Assembly: GCA_011800805.1 (NCBI GenBank)
Contig: MPNW01000030.1
Span: 167,439-231,438, forward strand
DNA: 64,000 nt
Reading direction: 5' to 3'
Source: Hirudo medicinalis
Lineage: Eukaryota; Annelida; Clitellata; Hirudinida; Hirudinidae
Position numbers and translations under genes: made by a program. A model generated the notes under the pieces. That model searched no databases. It saw only the letters and a list, made by a program, of their open reading frames with translations, and was not told the origin of the DNA. Within the stretch, counting starts at the first letter, position 1, and every line of letters starts with the position of its first letter. Shown in pieces: positions 42,016-55,291 of this stretch.

Positions 42016-44155
42016 CTTGCATCGAGAATATTTATTTTGCAAATTTATTCAAATAATTAATATTATAAATAATCGCTTATGTAAAAATTGCAAATTTAGT
42101 TTGTATATAAAGTGATGTTTGTTTAAAATGAGTAGCGTTTCTGAATTTTAAATTGAAACCTCTTTTAACCGTTCAATCAGAAAAAAATACTTGAAAATAC
42201 CACAAAGAGATCGATTTCGTTTTCAAATTTTTGAATCCGAATTTTTTTAATCTGTCGTCATTGAAGACTTTTCAACAACTTCTCTTAATATACTTTCAAT
42301 AATTTTCTTCTGAAACATTCTAAATAATTCTCATGTCTAAATGTTGAACTTCAAACGAATCCACGAATTCTTTTCATTGAAGGCTTCGAGGAAGATGGGC
42401 AAATACTCGAATATAAATAACTAAGTGTTTGCTAAATAATTGATATTGCAATAAACATTAATAATATTTAATAAGTCGGACTTTATTAAACTCAAACCGT
42501 GATAATTTCGAAGTTTTACGTGGCAAATATTTGGCGAACATGCGACACGTCATGAATGCCACGAAGGCAGCCAATAATATCGCGCAAGCAATTTTAAAAA
42601 TTTAGAAAAGTCGTTGCATATTCAGCAAATGCTGTTTGATTGTCGTGAAATTTAAAAGTACTAGGTGATTTAATTAAATAATTTTTGTTTAGATAAGCAA
42701 CCAAGCGAATCTTTGTCCAATAATAAAACATAACTGAAATAATGATTGAATAATTATTTGTGGTGGTTAAGAAGACCGAAGTCTGTGATAACCAATCCTT
42801 ATTTTAACATCCGCATTTCGTCTGTTTATCTTAAATAAATATTTATCATCATAAACCGGCACATTAGACTTAAACGCATCAAATTCTTAATTTTTGAAAA
42901 GGTATTCAGAATATTAATCAAAGACGATTCGTCAAAAATAAAAGGGTTGCAAATTTTTGTGAAGACAAAATCGTTTGCCTACATCGATTTGATGACCGTT
43001 ATTCTGCAGTCCACATCATCATTTGAAATATTTCAAGCAAATGAATGATAGACGCAAAATGAACAAGTTAATGACACCTCGGAAACAATGCAATGAAACA
43101 CGCAGCAATCATCCGAAGTAATGTGATATTCACGAAAATACCGCTACAAAGGCCATTTAACGACACAATCGAACGCACACACGGACGCATCTCAGGTGAC
43201 CACCCATTCTTTTTGAGCTTTTGATCTTTGATTGTCTCCAACAAAACGTTATGTTGAGGAATCTTAACAACGCCTCCTCCGATTAATGATCTATGCATTC
43301 TGGTCATGCGTCTGCCTGAACAGTCATTAACCTTAATGTCAAGGTCTGCCGCAACTTGAATGGGCGAAAGAATTGAATGACGATGAAGGTTTCAGGGCTC
43401 TCAAGTGCTCCGTAAAGATCACAATTTCAGGCATTCCACATGACTCCTGCGATGGATGCAAGTCCGCGTAAGAAGCTTGGAAGTGACATATTGACACGTG
43501 AATACAATGCAGAATGGGTCAGGTAAAATACTGTTTGTTGATCTAAAAACCTTAGCCGGAGCAAAACCCTCTTTAATTGGTGCTGTTTAATCCGCTCATA
43601 ACTGCTGCCATTTTTGATTTCTTTTATTTTGGGGTATGTTACCGTAACCTGGAATACATTTTAATGCATAATATATGGAAATGAAATGAACGTCAAGATT
43701 CTACCACGGCATGTCAACCAGTTAAGAGCAACTAGTCACTTGTTACAAACGGTAAAACACAAATGGTGCTTTTAAGGTAAAGTTTAAAGCATTTGATTTT
43801 TTCTGCTGAATGAAACAACTCAAACATCATTTGAGAAAACGGCAATTCGACTGAAAACTTACAGGGGAAATGTAGGGCTCCTAAGAAATTGTGAAAGAAT
43901 TTTTGGGAGAACGAAACGTCTAGATTTGAGAGTGGGTTAATTGTTTTAGAGGATCTCACATGCGCCATAAGGACATTAAAAAGGACAAGGACTTATTTTG
44001 TGCTGATATTTCATCCGGACAGTTGATTCGGAAGTGAGAAAACACTGATAATTTAGCAGAGAGCAAGCTCCTTGTAATGGCTTTCAATGTTTTAAACATT
44101 TCAATATTGTTCTGCTAGTTCCTGTAAGTGTAGGACCAGTTTTATAACATTTTGC
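42016..44155. other. Spacer downstream of the PRDM1-like gene
   Basis: It contains the PRDM 3' UTR and AT-rich unique sequence. I see no gene with family resemblance or splice support. Confidence 0.4.
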
Positions 44156-44159
44156 ACAG

Positions 44160-44715
44160 ATAATCACGTATCCAGAGAAGATTTACCAAGGCCATACCCT
44201 CCATGGCTTCTCATCCGTACATGGAAAGACTCAGATTACGTAACCTACCATCTCTTGAAAAGCATCAAGTTAAGAAGGAGACTGCTTAATTGCACATCCT
44301 CCTTCTCTCCCCTAACCTCAACATATTCTAGGACTCGAGGTCACGAGGTCAATTTTAAACTAAGAACTGCTAAAATCAGATGTGAAACTACTAAGAATTT
44401 CTTCTGTAACCGAGTTGTGAGACAATGGAGCTCCCTACCTGTCGCTATTGTAAATTCCTCATCTCTTTCTCGTTTTGACTCAGCTATTCGCGAACTTAAC
44501 TTAAATCTACAAATAATTTTTGTGTGTATGTCCACAAACGAATGTAATTAATTTTTATTTTTGAGTTACGGGGGCTTAGTTTAGTTTATTGCTGTCATTA
44601 TTTGTTGCTTTCGCTCAAACATAGGCATTTCTGTTTTCTTGAGTACACTCGGTCATGTAAGAGGCCGAACGACCCTTTGACCGAAGTTGATAATAAAATA
44701 AAAATCAAAATAAAT
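44160..44715 (+). mobile_element. LINE (CR1/L2-like) 3' end
   Basis: The frame starts RRFTKAIPSMASHPYMERLR and continues LRNLPSLEKHQVKKE, then a stop. In another frame come SRTRGHEVNFKLR and NFFCNRVVRQWSSLPVAI, then LSRFDSAI. This is the conserved C-terminal tail of many LINE reverse-transcriptase proteins (E.RL..L.L.SLE; TRGH; FF..RVV..WN.LP..V). The 3' end, near 44660-44715, carries a GACCGAAGTTGATAATAAAA repeat tail followed by A/T-rich sequence, as expected for such elements. It is 5'-truncated and dead. Confidence 0.75.
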
Positions 44716-44719
44716 AACT

Positions 44720-47050
44720 AATATGATAAATCGGTTAATGAATAATGTGACAAAATAAATCTAATTTCCTATAACAATTCGCCTTTTATTAACACTTATT
44801 ATTTATTAAGGTTTATTTTCAACATGTTTTCTTTTTGCATTGCATTAAATGGTATAATGTAGATGTTCATAGAACATTCGATTAAAAATCATCGAAGCGC
44901 GATAAGCACAATATGAAGGAAATAATTTTCAACATTCATCAAGTACGCAAAGGCTTCAAACACTAGCTACAATTCCAATAAAAACATAAATACTCGTCAA
45001 AAACATACAAAAAACGACCTAGCTTGGATTTCATGATTCGCGCATTTTCCATATTTATCAAATATGCTGCTGTATTAATCCGTGATTCGACGAGAAAGGC
45101 CACAGTTGGTTCGGTATTTGCAGTCTTCAACGAAAATAATCCTCTCCAATTGCAAATGAAACTACTTAGTTTTACTTTCACTCCATTTTCTTGGTAAACT
45201 TCCTCGTTCAGCCCAGGTGGAAAAGTGACGACCATCTGACAATGGACATTTGGGAGACTATACTGACGAAGATCGGTTGCATCCATCTCAGGGTATAAAC
45301 TTCCAGAAAGTTAAATTCCGAGTCTTACGACCTTAGCGCGTTTTTTTGTCGTCTATTTCGATCCATGAGTAGCTGTTACCATCCACTGACCTTTACAAAT
45401 GTGTACAGTAACGAAATTAAATTTCAATTTTGCCCTGATCTAGCAATAAAAAGGTCATCATATGATATCCTTGGTAAAGGCGAATAACATTATCAGGCAT
45501 ACAGCCCCAGATCTTGGTTAACACCTCTCAGCCCCCACCCCACTGACAAAATTCTTTGTAAAACCCTTCATACATCTCTCTGCCTAAAGGATTTTTTTAT
45601 AATGTTGAAAGCCAACAGATTTGTATCTGCCTGCTTATCAGTTCGTGAAACAATCCTGTAGCCATTGATCAGACGGTTATCAAAAGTCGTTTTCATTGTT
45701 TCCTTTGACTTCATTTGAAGGTTATGACAGTACGTATAAAAAGGTTACAAACACCCTTTATATTAAATTAATCAAATCCAAATTTGGAATTAAAATGTAA
45801 ATTCTTATGTTATCTATACTAATATTACCTACCCAATCCACTCAATATCTATCTGTCTTCTAAAATTCTTTTCGATTAGACAAGCTTTGCAGTATTTATG
45901 TCGTATTGGTGTAATGTAGGAAGCTTGTAAAAATTTGCTAATGGATCATCAGAAACTGTAAAGTGTTTGTAACCATTTTGCTTGAATATGCAATCATGCA
46001 ATCCTATTGTGTTCCCACCAATATGGGGGAATGTTTCCTAACACGTTAAACGCTGTATTTTTTGTAAAAAAAAAATTATTTCCATTATAAAAGGTATACC
46101 AGCGAACACTTGAAGTCATACTGGTTTGCCAATGTTGTGATAGAAGCTCTGAGATTGTATGGAAATAGAACTGTATTTGCCAAAGTCTTACTCTGCCGAA
46201 GAAAAACATGTAATGGCGTTGGAGACTCCTATAAGAAAGCTGATCCATTTCGGTTGTTTTAACCTCACCAGAACTTTCGAAATTGGATTTCGATACTTTT
46301 GAGAGTTATTGTAGGAGAATTCATGCATTTAACTTCCTTTTTCCTCGGCCCCACAGAGCTCTTAACTTTCCTGTTGGATGTTAAAATCATAAATATTAAA
46401 GCGCTTATATTTAAAAAAACATTTAAATAAATGTTCGAAGTGCTCATTAAAATATTTTATGAGATATTATATCATAACAAACCGCATATTTACATATTAA
46501 TCGGTTAATTATAATCGACTTTCTTTAACAATCCATGGTTTGGGGCCAGGTGCGAGGGACTTATCACACTCACGATTACTATTGTTAATGGCATTGACGA
46601 ACTACTAACAAGCGAATTTCAGATTATAACATTCCTGAGACAATCATTTTACGTTAAAATAAGTTTAGTTTGATTTAATTAATCATTTGTTCTATTTATG
46701 TTACATCATAATTAATTATTTAACGAAACAAATTTCCATCCCCGTTGTTTACATGTCCTTCTGTCTCACATTTTTGAAACAGGTCAAGTTCGATGGTTGT
46801 TTAAGCATATTGCGATCTTGTTTACAAATCTTGCCTCATTCGAAGACTATATAGGATAATTATTGATGTAGTTTAAAATATCTCAAAGAATATGGAATCA
46901 TCAACTGAAGAGACCAAAGTAAAATTCCAAATCGCATCAATATTGTGGGACTAACTTCTAGAATGTTAACCTGGTGGCTGATAAGAAATAATATAAGAAA
47001 TATTAATTTTCGAAGTTTTCACAGATATTCAATAAGTAATAATTTTTGTT
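44720..47050. other. Spacer, nothing identified
   Basis: AT-rich. Open frames at 44963-45286 and 45994-46248 (minus) match no family I know and have no visible splice context. The last part should hold the promoter and 5' leader exon of the DUSP gene. Confidence 0.35.
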
Positions 47051-47120
47051 TAAGGGATTAACATCAGTGCCAAGCAATGTTGCACTTATTGGTTCTCATA
47101 AAGCTGCTGTCTTAAAAAGA

Positions 47121-47708
47121 ATGGACATAACAGAAGTTTGTGAGGGACTCTATTTGAGTGATTTTGAATCACTTACTGCAGAAAAAATCACAAGTCGTGG
47201 TGTTACAACCATTATCAATGCAGCAGCTCTTGAGAGGCCAAAGATAGAAATGCCTGGAGTCAATGTGATACAGCTCCCAATTTATGATGTCCCAACTGAA
47301 AACATAGGTAAGCATTTTGATGAAACAGCCAACACCATCCAACTAACAAAAGAAAATGGAAGTAACACTCTTGTGCACTGTGCTCTTGGGATCAGTAGGT
47401 CAGTGACAATTTGCCTAGCCTACCTGGTCAAATATGGAAAGATGACTCTCAGGTCGGCTTATTTCATGCTGAAGGAGAAACGGCCCATCATTCGACCGAA
47501 CGAAGGATTCTGGAAGCAGTTAATAGCCTTCGAGACAAGCATATCAGGAAAGGCAACGGTGAAGATGATCTACTACCCCATGGGTTCGACGCCTGACGTG
47601 TACAAGACCCTTGCCCGAAGCAATGTCCAGAGATTCAAAGCAAGCCCTCAACAAAACTTAAATTTATTGCTGATTTCAAACTTTAATAACTTTTCTTTTC
47701 AGATGTGA
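47121..47708 (+). CDS. DUSP14-like: Atypical dual-specificity phosphatase, DUSP14/18-like
   Basis: The coding part is one exon of 195 residues, close to the 198 of DUSP14. The active-site loop VHCALGISRS puts the nucleophile at Cys87 and the phosphate-binding Arg at 93. The general acid is probably Asp56 in LPIYDVP. KRPIIRPNEGFWKQLIAFE and KATVKMIYYPMGSTPDVY are strong matches to the DUSP14/18/21 group. I start at the MDITEVCEGLYLSD Met because this matches the family N terminus. The open frame extends upstream to a clear acceptor (TTTAAG before 47055), so an upstream exon could add about 22 or more residues. Members dephosphorylate Ser/Thr and Tyr in MAPK-type signalling proteins; no substrate can be inferred. 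The C-terminal 30 residues diverge. Confidence 0.9.
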   Translation: MDITEVCEGLYLSDFESLTAEKITSRGVTTIINAAALERPKIEMPGVNVIQLPIYDVPTENIGKHFDETANTIQLTKENGSNTLVHCALGISRSVTICLAYLVKYGKMTLRSAYFMLKEKRPIIRPNEGFWKQLIAFETSISGKATVKMIYYPMGSTPDVYKTLARSNVQRFKASPQQNLNLLLISNFNNFSFQM

Positions 47709-48349
47709 GCAACTTCATGCCTCGAATGCAGCCTTTCGAGATTAGATGTCGACCTCCCATTTGCCTTGATTTTTGCCGTGGAGTGATCTTCGCGCCGATT
47801 GGTGTATGGAAGTTTTTTTTCCATCAAGCTCTTGGTATTTATAAAATTAGGCTCAAAGCATTATTATTGCTCCAGAGTTTTCTTACTTGGTTTAAAACAT
47901 GTGTTGCAGACAATTCTGAAAATAAATTTTAATTCCCAGCAATTGCCAATTGAATATTCATGCAAAAGCACGTGATTACCAATGTTAATGAACATGCAAT
48001 GCGACTTATTGCTTATGCAAAACCATGAGTACATGCCAGACATCTAAACAAGCCAAAGTAAAACACACTAGAAAAATAGAGGGAAAAAAATGATGATAGG
48101 CCTTGAGATGTGAACACATGACGTAGGATAGTGTTAAGCAGACAGAGAGTTAAGGCACTTAGCTGCACTGGATTGCTTCGTCAACCCCCTTGAAGGTAAA
48201 TAGAGTGAAGTATGGACAAATAAGTGACAGTGCATAATAAAGTAATCCACCAGATTAGACCATTAAAAGTGCAATCATATATCAATGACTAAGAAGAACA
48301 CTGAAAATGTCGATTATATGAGTTGAATACTGAATGCAGACATTCCAGT
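47709..48349. other. Convergent 3' region between DUSP and WASF
   Basis: Holds the 3' UTRs of the two convergent genes. A plus-strand open frame at 47705-47932 follows a TTTTCAG and could be transcribed 3' UTR, but it has no recognisable protein. Confidence 0.4.
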
Positions 48350-51300
48350 TCAATCGCTCCAGTTGGCATCATCCTCCTCCTCCTGATCAGAATCATTCTC
48401 TTCCAGGGCTTTCCTCCTCATCTCGAATGCAGCCTCCATAATCGATTGGACATCAAGAGGACCTGCTTTCTTGCTCTGCTCAGTCTTGAGTCTGTGCTCC
48501 TCAACCTTCCTTAGCTGGATACCTGTTAATATGAATTAGAAAATGAAGCAGAAGTTGAGACTAATGTTACAGATTATTCAGTACAGGAATGAAAGCAATG
48601 CAATTATAGAGTAAGGTACCTTCTCTGATAGCGGCCAATAAGTCCGACCTCGTGTCCCGAACGAGGGGACCCTTGTCCAGTTGGAGATTCAATTTCGATG
48701 CTTCTGCAACAGAAGCACTGCACGAAGAATTTGATGCCAGAGACTCCTGATCAGGTTGTGAAAGGATCAGCTTGTCCATGCTGAGTGGGAGATCTTCCTC
48801 CTCTTTAGGGTCATTGGCAGTTTGAGCAAGGAACATATCATGAAGGAGAGAATTTGGCAGAGGTGGAGGAGGAGGCAATGGACTCATCTGAGAGTCATCA
48901 GTAGTTGTGACCTTTGTGGGACTTGGCAGCTGGTACTGGCTCTCGATGGGAGGAAAACTGTCGAAGCCTCTGTGAGGACTGGGTGGAGGAGGCGGCAGAT
49001 TATCACTGCTAAATGATTCTTCTTGAAAGTGATGGAATTTTGATGACAGCATTTGTGACATGCCATCCGTATCATCCAAGAGAGGGTGCACGATGCTGGT
49101 ATTTTTTAGCTGGCTCGAACTGTTAAGATTGTAACTTTCTCCAGATCGAGACTCTTTCTTGGGGGGAGCAGGAGGTGGACCCATGGGACGGTGACTAGAA
49201 ACATGAGCGAGTGAACTGGATCTCACATTCGAAATGCAATTCTTTTCCTTAAAATATGAATTTTCATGTAGTTTCATAAAGTGTGAAAGTTTATATTTGT
49301 AACCCAACCTCAGAATGTCTAATGGGATGAGATGATCTGATATTGGCATCCTTGAACTCATTGGCCACAATAATGTGTTGTTGGTCCATATCATTGATGA
49401 ACTCATTTGCATGATAAACTTCAGTGTCCACTACAGTTCCATTTGAGGTATTAGTATCTTTGAAAGAGTGTTCCTTTCGAAAATTTTCAACAAATTCAGG
49501 ACCATGCCTGAAGTCCTTGAATTCCTCAATTTTATTCTTTGGCGTTCTCAAAGCTTTAGGCTTATTTGTTTTGTGCTGACAATGAAAGAACAACTGTGAG
49601 AACAAAATTCATAAGTTACAAATGAGATAAAAATCTCAGCCCAACCACTTGGCCATGTTTGTGCCTCGGTTTCTTCTGTTGGTGTTGCACGGCTTTGATT
49701 TCGGAGTACCATAACTCGACAAAGTAGTTTGGATCAGTGTAGAATTTTAAACTGCTCTTTCCATCCTCTCTAATTGAAGGTCACAAAAATGACATCAAAA
49801 TTTAACAAATATTAAATCCTCATAAATAGTTGATTGATTCAAAATTGACACAAAATTCAATATTATGAAATGAGTTTCTTTTAAATAACAAAAGTTAAAT
49901 CAGAAGTGACCCCATTACCATAAGTGAATTTTGAAATATCTGAATGTTGAAGTTGGTATTCCTCAATTATCAGAAAGAAAGGAAATTCTCAACTCCTTGC
50001 AGACCAAATCATAAGCTTATTACTAACAATTAATCATCTCAAATAAGCATAAAATTATTGACAGGCAACATTGAGTCATATATAAAATTTCCCACCAGGG
50101 AAATTTAAGGCTGAATTATAAATCAAGTAAAATTATACAAACATTGAGGAAATATAAGCAATAAAAATCTTGAAAACCTGAAGGCATCAAGTTCAAAGAG
50201 ATTTGGGGGAGCTTCACAGTGCATGTAAGCTTCATTGATGCAGAAAGGACGAGTCGACCGAACCATGATCTGCTGGTCCCTGCACACGGAACTCTTGAAA
50301 GGCTTCCTTAGGTTTATTTCTTGCAGAAGCACTTCAATTGGTGAATGAAACATGTGTTAAGATTTAAATATTGAGCAATTTCAAATATCAAGAAAGTATT
50401 TGAAAATAACTTTTTTATAAAATATGTCATTATTATTGTTATTATTAATCTCAGCATGTGCTGAAGTTGTTGCATAACAATTCAAAATAACTTCTTTTCC
50501 TGTCAGTATTTCTTTCCAAGAGTTTGCATAAAAGTGATTCAATTATCATACTTTTTAAGGAAATTATATTTATATTATTTATATCATGATTTACAGTCTA
50601 CATTCTGTGAAGTTATATGCAACACTTAGGAGCATAGTGGTAGAAAATAATTGACTAAATAAAATTAAATATTCATTAAACATCATTTTTTAAATATAAA
50701 AGAAAATTTTTAAAAATTAACATTAAGTCTACTATACTGAATGATGTAACCAAGAAACTTTGTAACTTCCTTAAATGACCACATTAAGTCATTAAGTTAC
50801 ATTCAACTGAAAGTGCATTGTTGTTAATTTAAGCTGGTCTTCAGAGAGCAAATATAGTAAAAAAAATCACAAAGAGGAAGACGTAATGGCTCGAAATTAG
50901 CCAATCACATCCAATTAAGTGCACATTCAATGCACTTATTGTAATTGTCTGTTATCACTTTTGCTGTGTCTGATGGCCATAGCATTTTACATAACATATT
51001 CATAAATGCAATTGTGATCTCCAAGATAGGTTCAAACTAATAGAAGCATTAAATCTCCTTTGAAATAAATGAAAAATGTTTTCAGCAGTGATTAATTTGA
51101 GGATTTCATTGTTCATAAACAACAAAATTATGTGTCCATTCTTCTGATTTTTAAAAATACATACTAATTTAGAAATGTAAATTAAACAATGTTTACAAAT
51201 GCAAATTGATCCATGGAAAGTAATTATAATACCAAGAAACAGCTATGTTTAAGCAGTTACATTGCCCCCTCCAGTTTGATGAATTTCAATAAGCTTTAAG

Positions 51301-51795
51301 TGATGAATAAATCATTAGGCTCATTAACATCATAATCTTACATTTCCTAATTGGCCAACTTTATTGAAGTCATTTTTAATGTATCAAGGATTTTAATTTC
51401 TGTGACTAATTTCATTTAAACCAAGCTTCTCATTCAGATGAATCAAGACCAATTTCAATCTCATCACTCATATATCAGGCTGCATGAAAATGTATCATTA
51501 TCATAATCATTAGAACAAACGATTTACCTTCTTCCACTGTAGGATTGAGTTGAACAATTTTGTGTTTGAGTTTCTCAATCCGAGTGCAAAGATTGCTAGT
51601 TCTTGCGGCTAGTGTATATGTTTCTGCATAGAGTTCACCAAACAAGTCTTCAGAATGCTTGCTCAACGAGCTTAACTGTTGAATTATGCATGCCAAAGTA
51701 TTGTTGGCCACACATTCCAACTCATTTTTTACTTCTGTATCAAGCTGTCTTTGACTGATGTCTGAGGGCTCAATTGCTCTTTTGACCATAGGCAT
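48350..51795 (-). CDS. WASF: WAVE/SCAR actin-nucleation-promoting factor
   Basis: Six coding exons on the minus strand, in gene order: 51795-51528, 50331-50178, 49769-49646, 49575-49309, 49247-48620 and 48522-48350. They total 537 residues and all phases close. The N-terminal WAVE homology domain has MPMVKR, KNELECVANNTLACIIQQLS, LFGELYAE and LLQEINLRKPFKSS. A basic patch (HQQKKPRHKHG) follows. Polyproline runs occur at about 290-420. The WH2 motif SDLLAAIREGIQLRKV lies across the last splice junction. The end is a central-acidic tail with a penultimate-type Trp (EEEDDANWSD). The protein sits in the WAVE regulatory complex, is released by Rac-GTP, and activates Arp2/3. The donor of exon 3 is ambiguous by one codon (GTGGTT or GTTGGG). 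The first exon is preceded by a likely leader intron acceptor (TTTCAG). Confidence 0.95.
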
Positions 51796-52527
51796 TTCTA
51801 AACTGAAATATGATTCATAAAAGGACATTACAAGAAACACGGCATAATTCCAAGCTACTAAGCAATAATTTATTTAACTGCTTCCATATCACACAATACT
51901 TACTAAAGACGCTAGGTCTATGTCACTATGTCTATGCGATAGTTATTAAAGTCCGACATTGATGCGAGCCAAATTAATGCCCGGAACTCAGAATTGAGTT
52001 GAAAATCTCTATGCAATTTCCTTTACCAGCAAATAAACAGTTTCGGGCGAATCTATTGTCCAACGTTTGATTTGGTGGTACAGTCAATTCATCAATGTTT
52101 ATGGAATAGCTATAACATAGCAATGGTAAAATGGTTTATACCTGCAAAATATTTAGCGGGCCAAGATATCAAAAAATCTTCAAGAAACAGTTTTAGACTA
52201 AATCCGAAGTTACATAGCAATTCCCCCTCTGTAGACACCGACCCCAGAGCCGATCGGCTTCCATTTCGGTGAGTAACCATTATTTCGCTAGCTTTTAGCG
52301 CTTAATATTATTTAGGAATACTATAATTTAGTAGGTACATACAATTTTTACAAATTACTTTTTACCTCACCACACAATCAAAAAATACTCTTTCGTTATT
52401 TATTACACTGTTTAGAAATTAAAACCGACAGCCTAAAAAAACTGATCAGGTCCTTTAATAGAAACCGTGACGAACGTAAAGGGAAACAAGTTCTGAAATT
52501 TCTGGGAAAAGGGCGCAAGCTGGGAAA
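51796..52527. other. Gap between WASF and STRAP
   Basis: Contains the WASF leader and the STRAP 3' UTR. A plus-strand open stretch from ATG 52123 to a strong donor (CCATTTCG then GTGAGT at 52269) could be an orphan first exon; see findings. Confidence 0.4.
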
Positions 52528-54415
52528 TCAGCAATCGACTTTGACGGCTGCATCACCATTGGCGGGACTGGGGATTAATTCATCATTGAGCATACACTTC
52601 CATAACCCATAAGTTTTCCCAACAGTTGTTTGCCACAATCTGAGAGTACCATCTTCACTTCCACTTGCATATAACTCACCATCAGGTGAGAATCTGACAC
52701 AGTGAACTGATCCAAAATGGCCTTTAAATGATTCTGCACAATCAACAAAAATCAGATTTACAAATCAGCCCAACTGATATTTAATACATTAAAAATGAAT
52801 TATATTTACCTAGTTCATTTCCAGTTTCATAATCACATTTATACATCTTGAAATCATCTCCTCCGCAGACAAAAGTATTTTTGGTTGGATGCAATGAAGC
52901 AGAATTAACTGCACTGCCTATTTCAAATTCCTTCAGAACCTCAAAACTGCAGATAATTATTTAAAATTAAATAACTTTAAATTTGAGAAATTCAACGATT
53001 GTTTAAATCAATTATATGACTTACGTTTCAGAATTAAGAAAAGCCACTTTGTTGCTGTATGCCACAGTTAGCAAGGAACCATCCACTGAAAGTTCTAAGT
53101 CATTGACAACAGAATTTAATTCAAGCTTCCTGATTTCTGTCTTGTTTTGAGCATCCCACAATCTTAAAAGGAATAAATTAGCATTTAGTCATTTCATCAC
53201 TGAAACACCAATTTTGAATGGTCGTGCATCTAAAGGACACCTAAGCAAATGATGTTACAGCTAATCTAACTTTGAGAACATCGTGCCACTTAATTCCGCT
53301 TCCTTGTTCTTGTTATTAATTTCCAAAGCCAAAAGTTATGGAAGTCATTTATGAACCTGATTGTTTTGTCATCAGAAGCACTTATGATGTGTTTGTTGCC
53401 ATTGAGCCAGAGACAGCATCTAAGATTGGAGGAGTGACCATTGATGATCTCAGGATCTAAAAAATTGAAATAATAGATCTAGTGGAGTACTGTACTAAGT
53501 CAAAGCTTTTTTTAATCATTTCAATGATTTAATACTCTTTAGTAAGTAATTAGATATCTAAAAATTAATTTAATCTTAAATCACCTGCATTGGGTTTGTC
53601 AAGGTCGTAAATCCGAAGAAGTTTTTCATTGCTGCCGGTCAGGAGGAGACGAGCATCAGGTGAGAAGTCTACACATTTGACAATGTGTTTGTGAGCAAAT
53701 GAATGCATCTCATCCCCTGACAAAGCATTCCACACCTTTCTAAAAAATATATGAATGATAACTCAACATGCTGCAATTGATTAAATACTGTTTATTTTAA
53801 CCACATCTGAGATGGCTCTATTGCCTTAGAAACAATTTAAAAGAAGGAATCCACTCCCAATCCATTCCCTTCGGTGCTCCCAAAATAATCTAGTCAAGCT
53901 CGTTCTCTTCAATCCCAGCCTTAATGCCTGACGCAACTGCACTGGTTGCCTATACACCTTCGCATCATCTTCAAAATCTCCTTAATCACCTATCGCACTC
54001 TAGCCACATATTATAAACACAAGCCGATGATGAAATTTGACATTAGACGTTATGGTAATTATGTAGTTAGTTATGTTAGGCACATCCTCACGCAGTGAAA
54101 TCTGCAGATCCAGTCGCAGCCCTGGTTGCTGGACAATTTAAAGTTGCTGCCCAAACTGCTCCCTTATGGCCTTCAAATGTCCCAATCCAGTCTCCAGTTT
54201 CTCCCTGTCTCAACATTGGCTTTGCATCTGCAAATATTTTAAAGCAATCACTTCACTAATTAGCTAAGAATACTGACATTATAAATAATGGTAATACCTT
54301 TGCTGGCACTTATGAGAAAGTAGCCATCAGGAGTAATGCTGCTGAAAGATAAGTGCACAACAGGTCTTGTATGACCACCACATGTCAAGGGGTTTTGTCT
54401 CATGGAAGATGTCAT
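52528..54415 (-). CDS. STRAP: STRAP (serine-threonine kinase receptor-associated protein), WD40
   Basis: Seven exons, in gene order: 54415-54298, 54227-54092, 53739-53585, 53456-53357, 53162-53025, 52946-52810 and 52733-52528. They give 329 residues with all phases closed. Landmarks are [92 protein letters not shown] and [20 protein letters not shown]. These make a seven-bladed WD40 propeller of STRAP type (human 350 residues). STRAP binds TGF-beta receptors and Smad7 and is a part of the SMN complex as UNRIP. An alternative start is the second Met at 54403, which aligns better with vertebrate MRQTPLTC. The gene is head-to-head with ARHGAP1, 877 bp apart. Confidence 0.96.
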
Positions 54416-55291
54416 ATTTCACTTTTGATTTCGAAGTAAATTCTGTTTTTTAATAAAAAAAAAATCACATCAAGTAATCCTTAGAGTTTTAAAAGAATAA
54501 GACTGTAAGCATATATCAATAAATATAAATACTAAGTGGCAGTCTTCTTTTCATATTTAAAAAGTACTGCTGTGTATTTATATTCCAATGTTTGTCAATT
54601 CAAATTGCTTGTATAATTGTTGCAAGTGTATGTAAAGTGATATCTATCAACAACGTAAGGCCACAACCTGTACTGACGCATTCAGCACAAGCAACATGAT
54701 ATAAAATTAATATCACATATGCATTGAAAACATTCGCAATAGTTAAAATAACAACGCGAATAGTTCTGCATTAGAGATGGTGTGTCCGACCCAAAGCAAT
54801 CATCTGCTTTATCTAGAAAGGTTTGGAAAGATAATGAAATCAGACGTTCCAAAACACACACGTTCGCAGTTGAGTTTCAGTTAATCTGGTAACTAAAGAA
54901 CTTAAAACAGTTCCCCAGAGGAACCTAACTTATGATCTATTAAACAACGAAACACGAGTTTGATCGAGAACTTATGTACAAACGGTTACAAAGATAAAAA
55001 AAATTAATCACAAATTTCTATTTAATAATTTATTTTCGATATTTACAACATTCTTTATAGTTTTAAATGCTTTGTCATCAGTGCTTACTTTCAAACATTT
55101 AACGACATAAGTCTAATAAATGACTAAATATTATTTTAAACAAAATCTAAAGAGTAGCCGTTTGATTTTTTTTAATAAAAATGATTTGTGGTTAAAAATG
55201 TAAAGTTTGTTTTATCAAAATTTGCAGTTCGGTGCATACAGTGATGTGGGAGTTTTTGTGGACTTTTTCGCTATTTTAAACATTCGATAAA
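54416..55291. promoter_or_regulatory. Shared upstream region of the divergent STRAP and ARHGAP1 genes
   Basis: This is an 876-bp interval between the two divergent start codons. No TATA box in a sensible position was found for either gene. A bidirectional promoter is an inference from geometry only. Confidence 0.35.

Noticed and set aside
44963..45286. 107-residue minus-strand open frame
   Set aside because: Starts with Met and is moderately long, but I recognise no motif and see no splice partners or promoter; chance is as likely.
46999..47120. Longer DUSP start at 47046
   Set aside because: That start is TTG and includes intron sequence before the TTTAAG acceptor; the ATG at 47121 matches the family N terminus.
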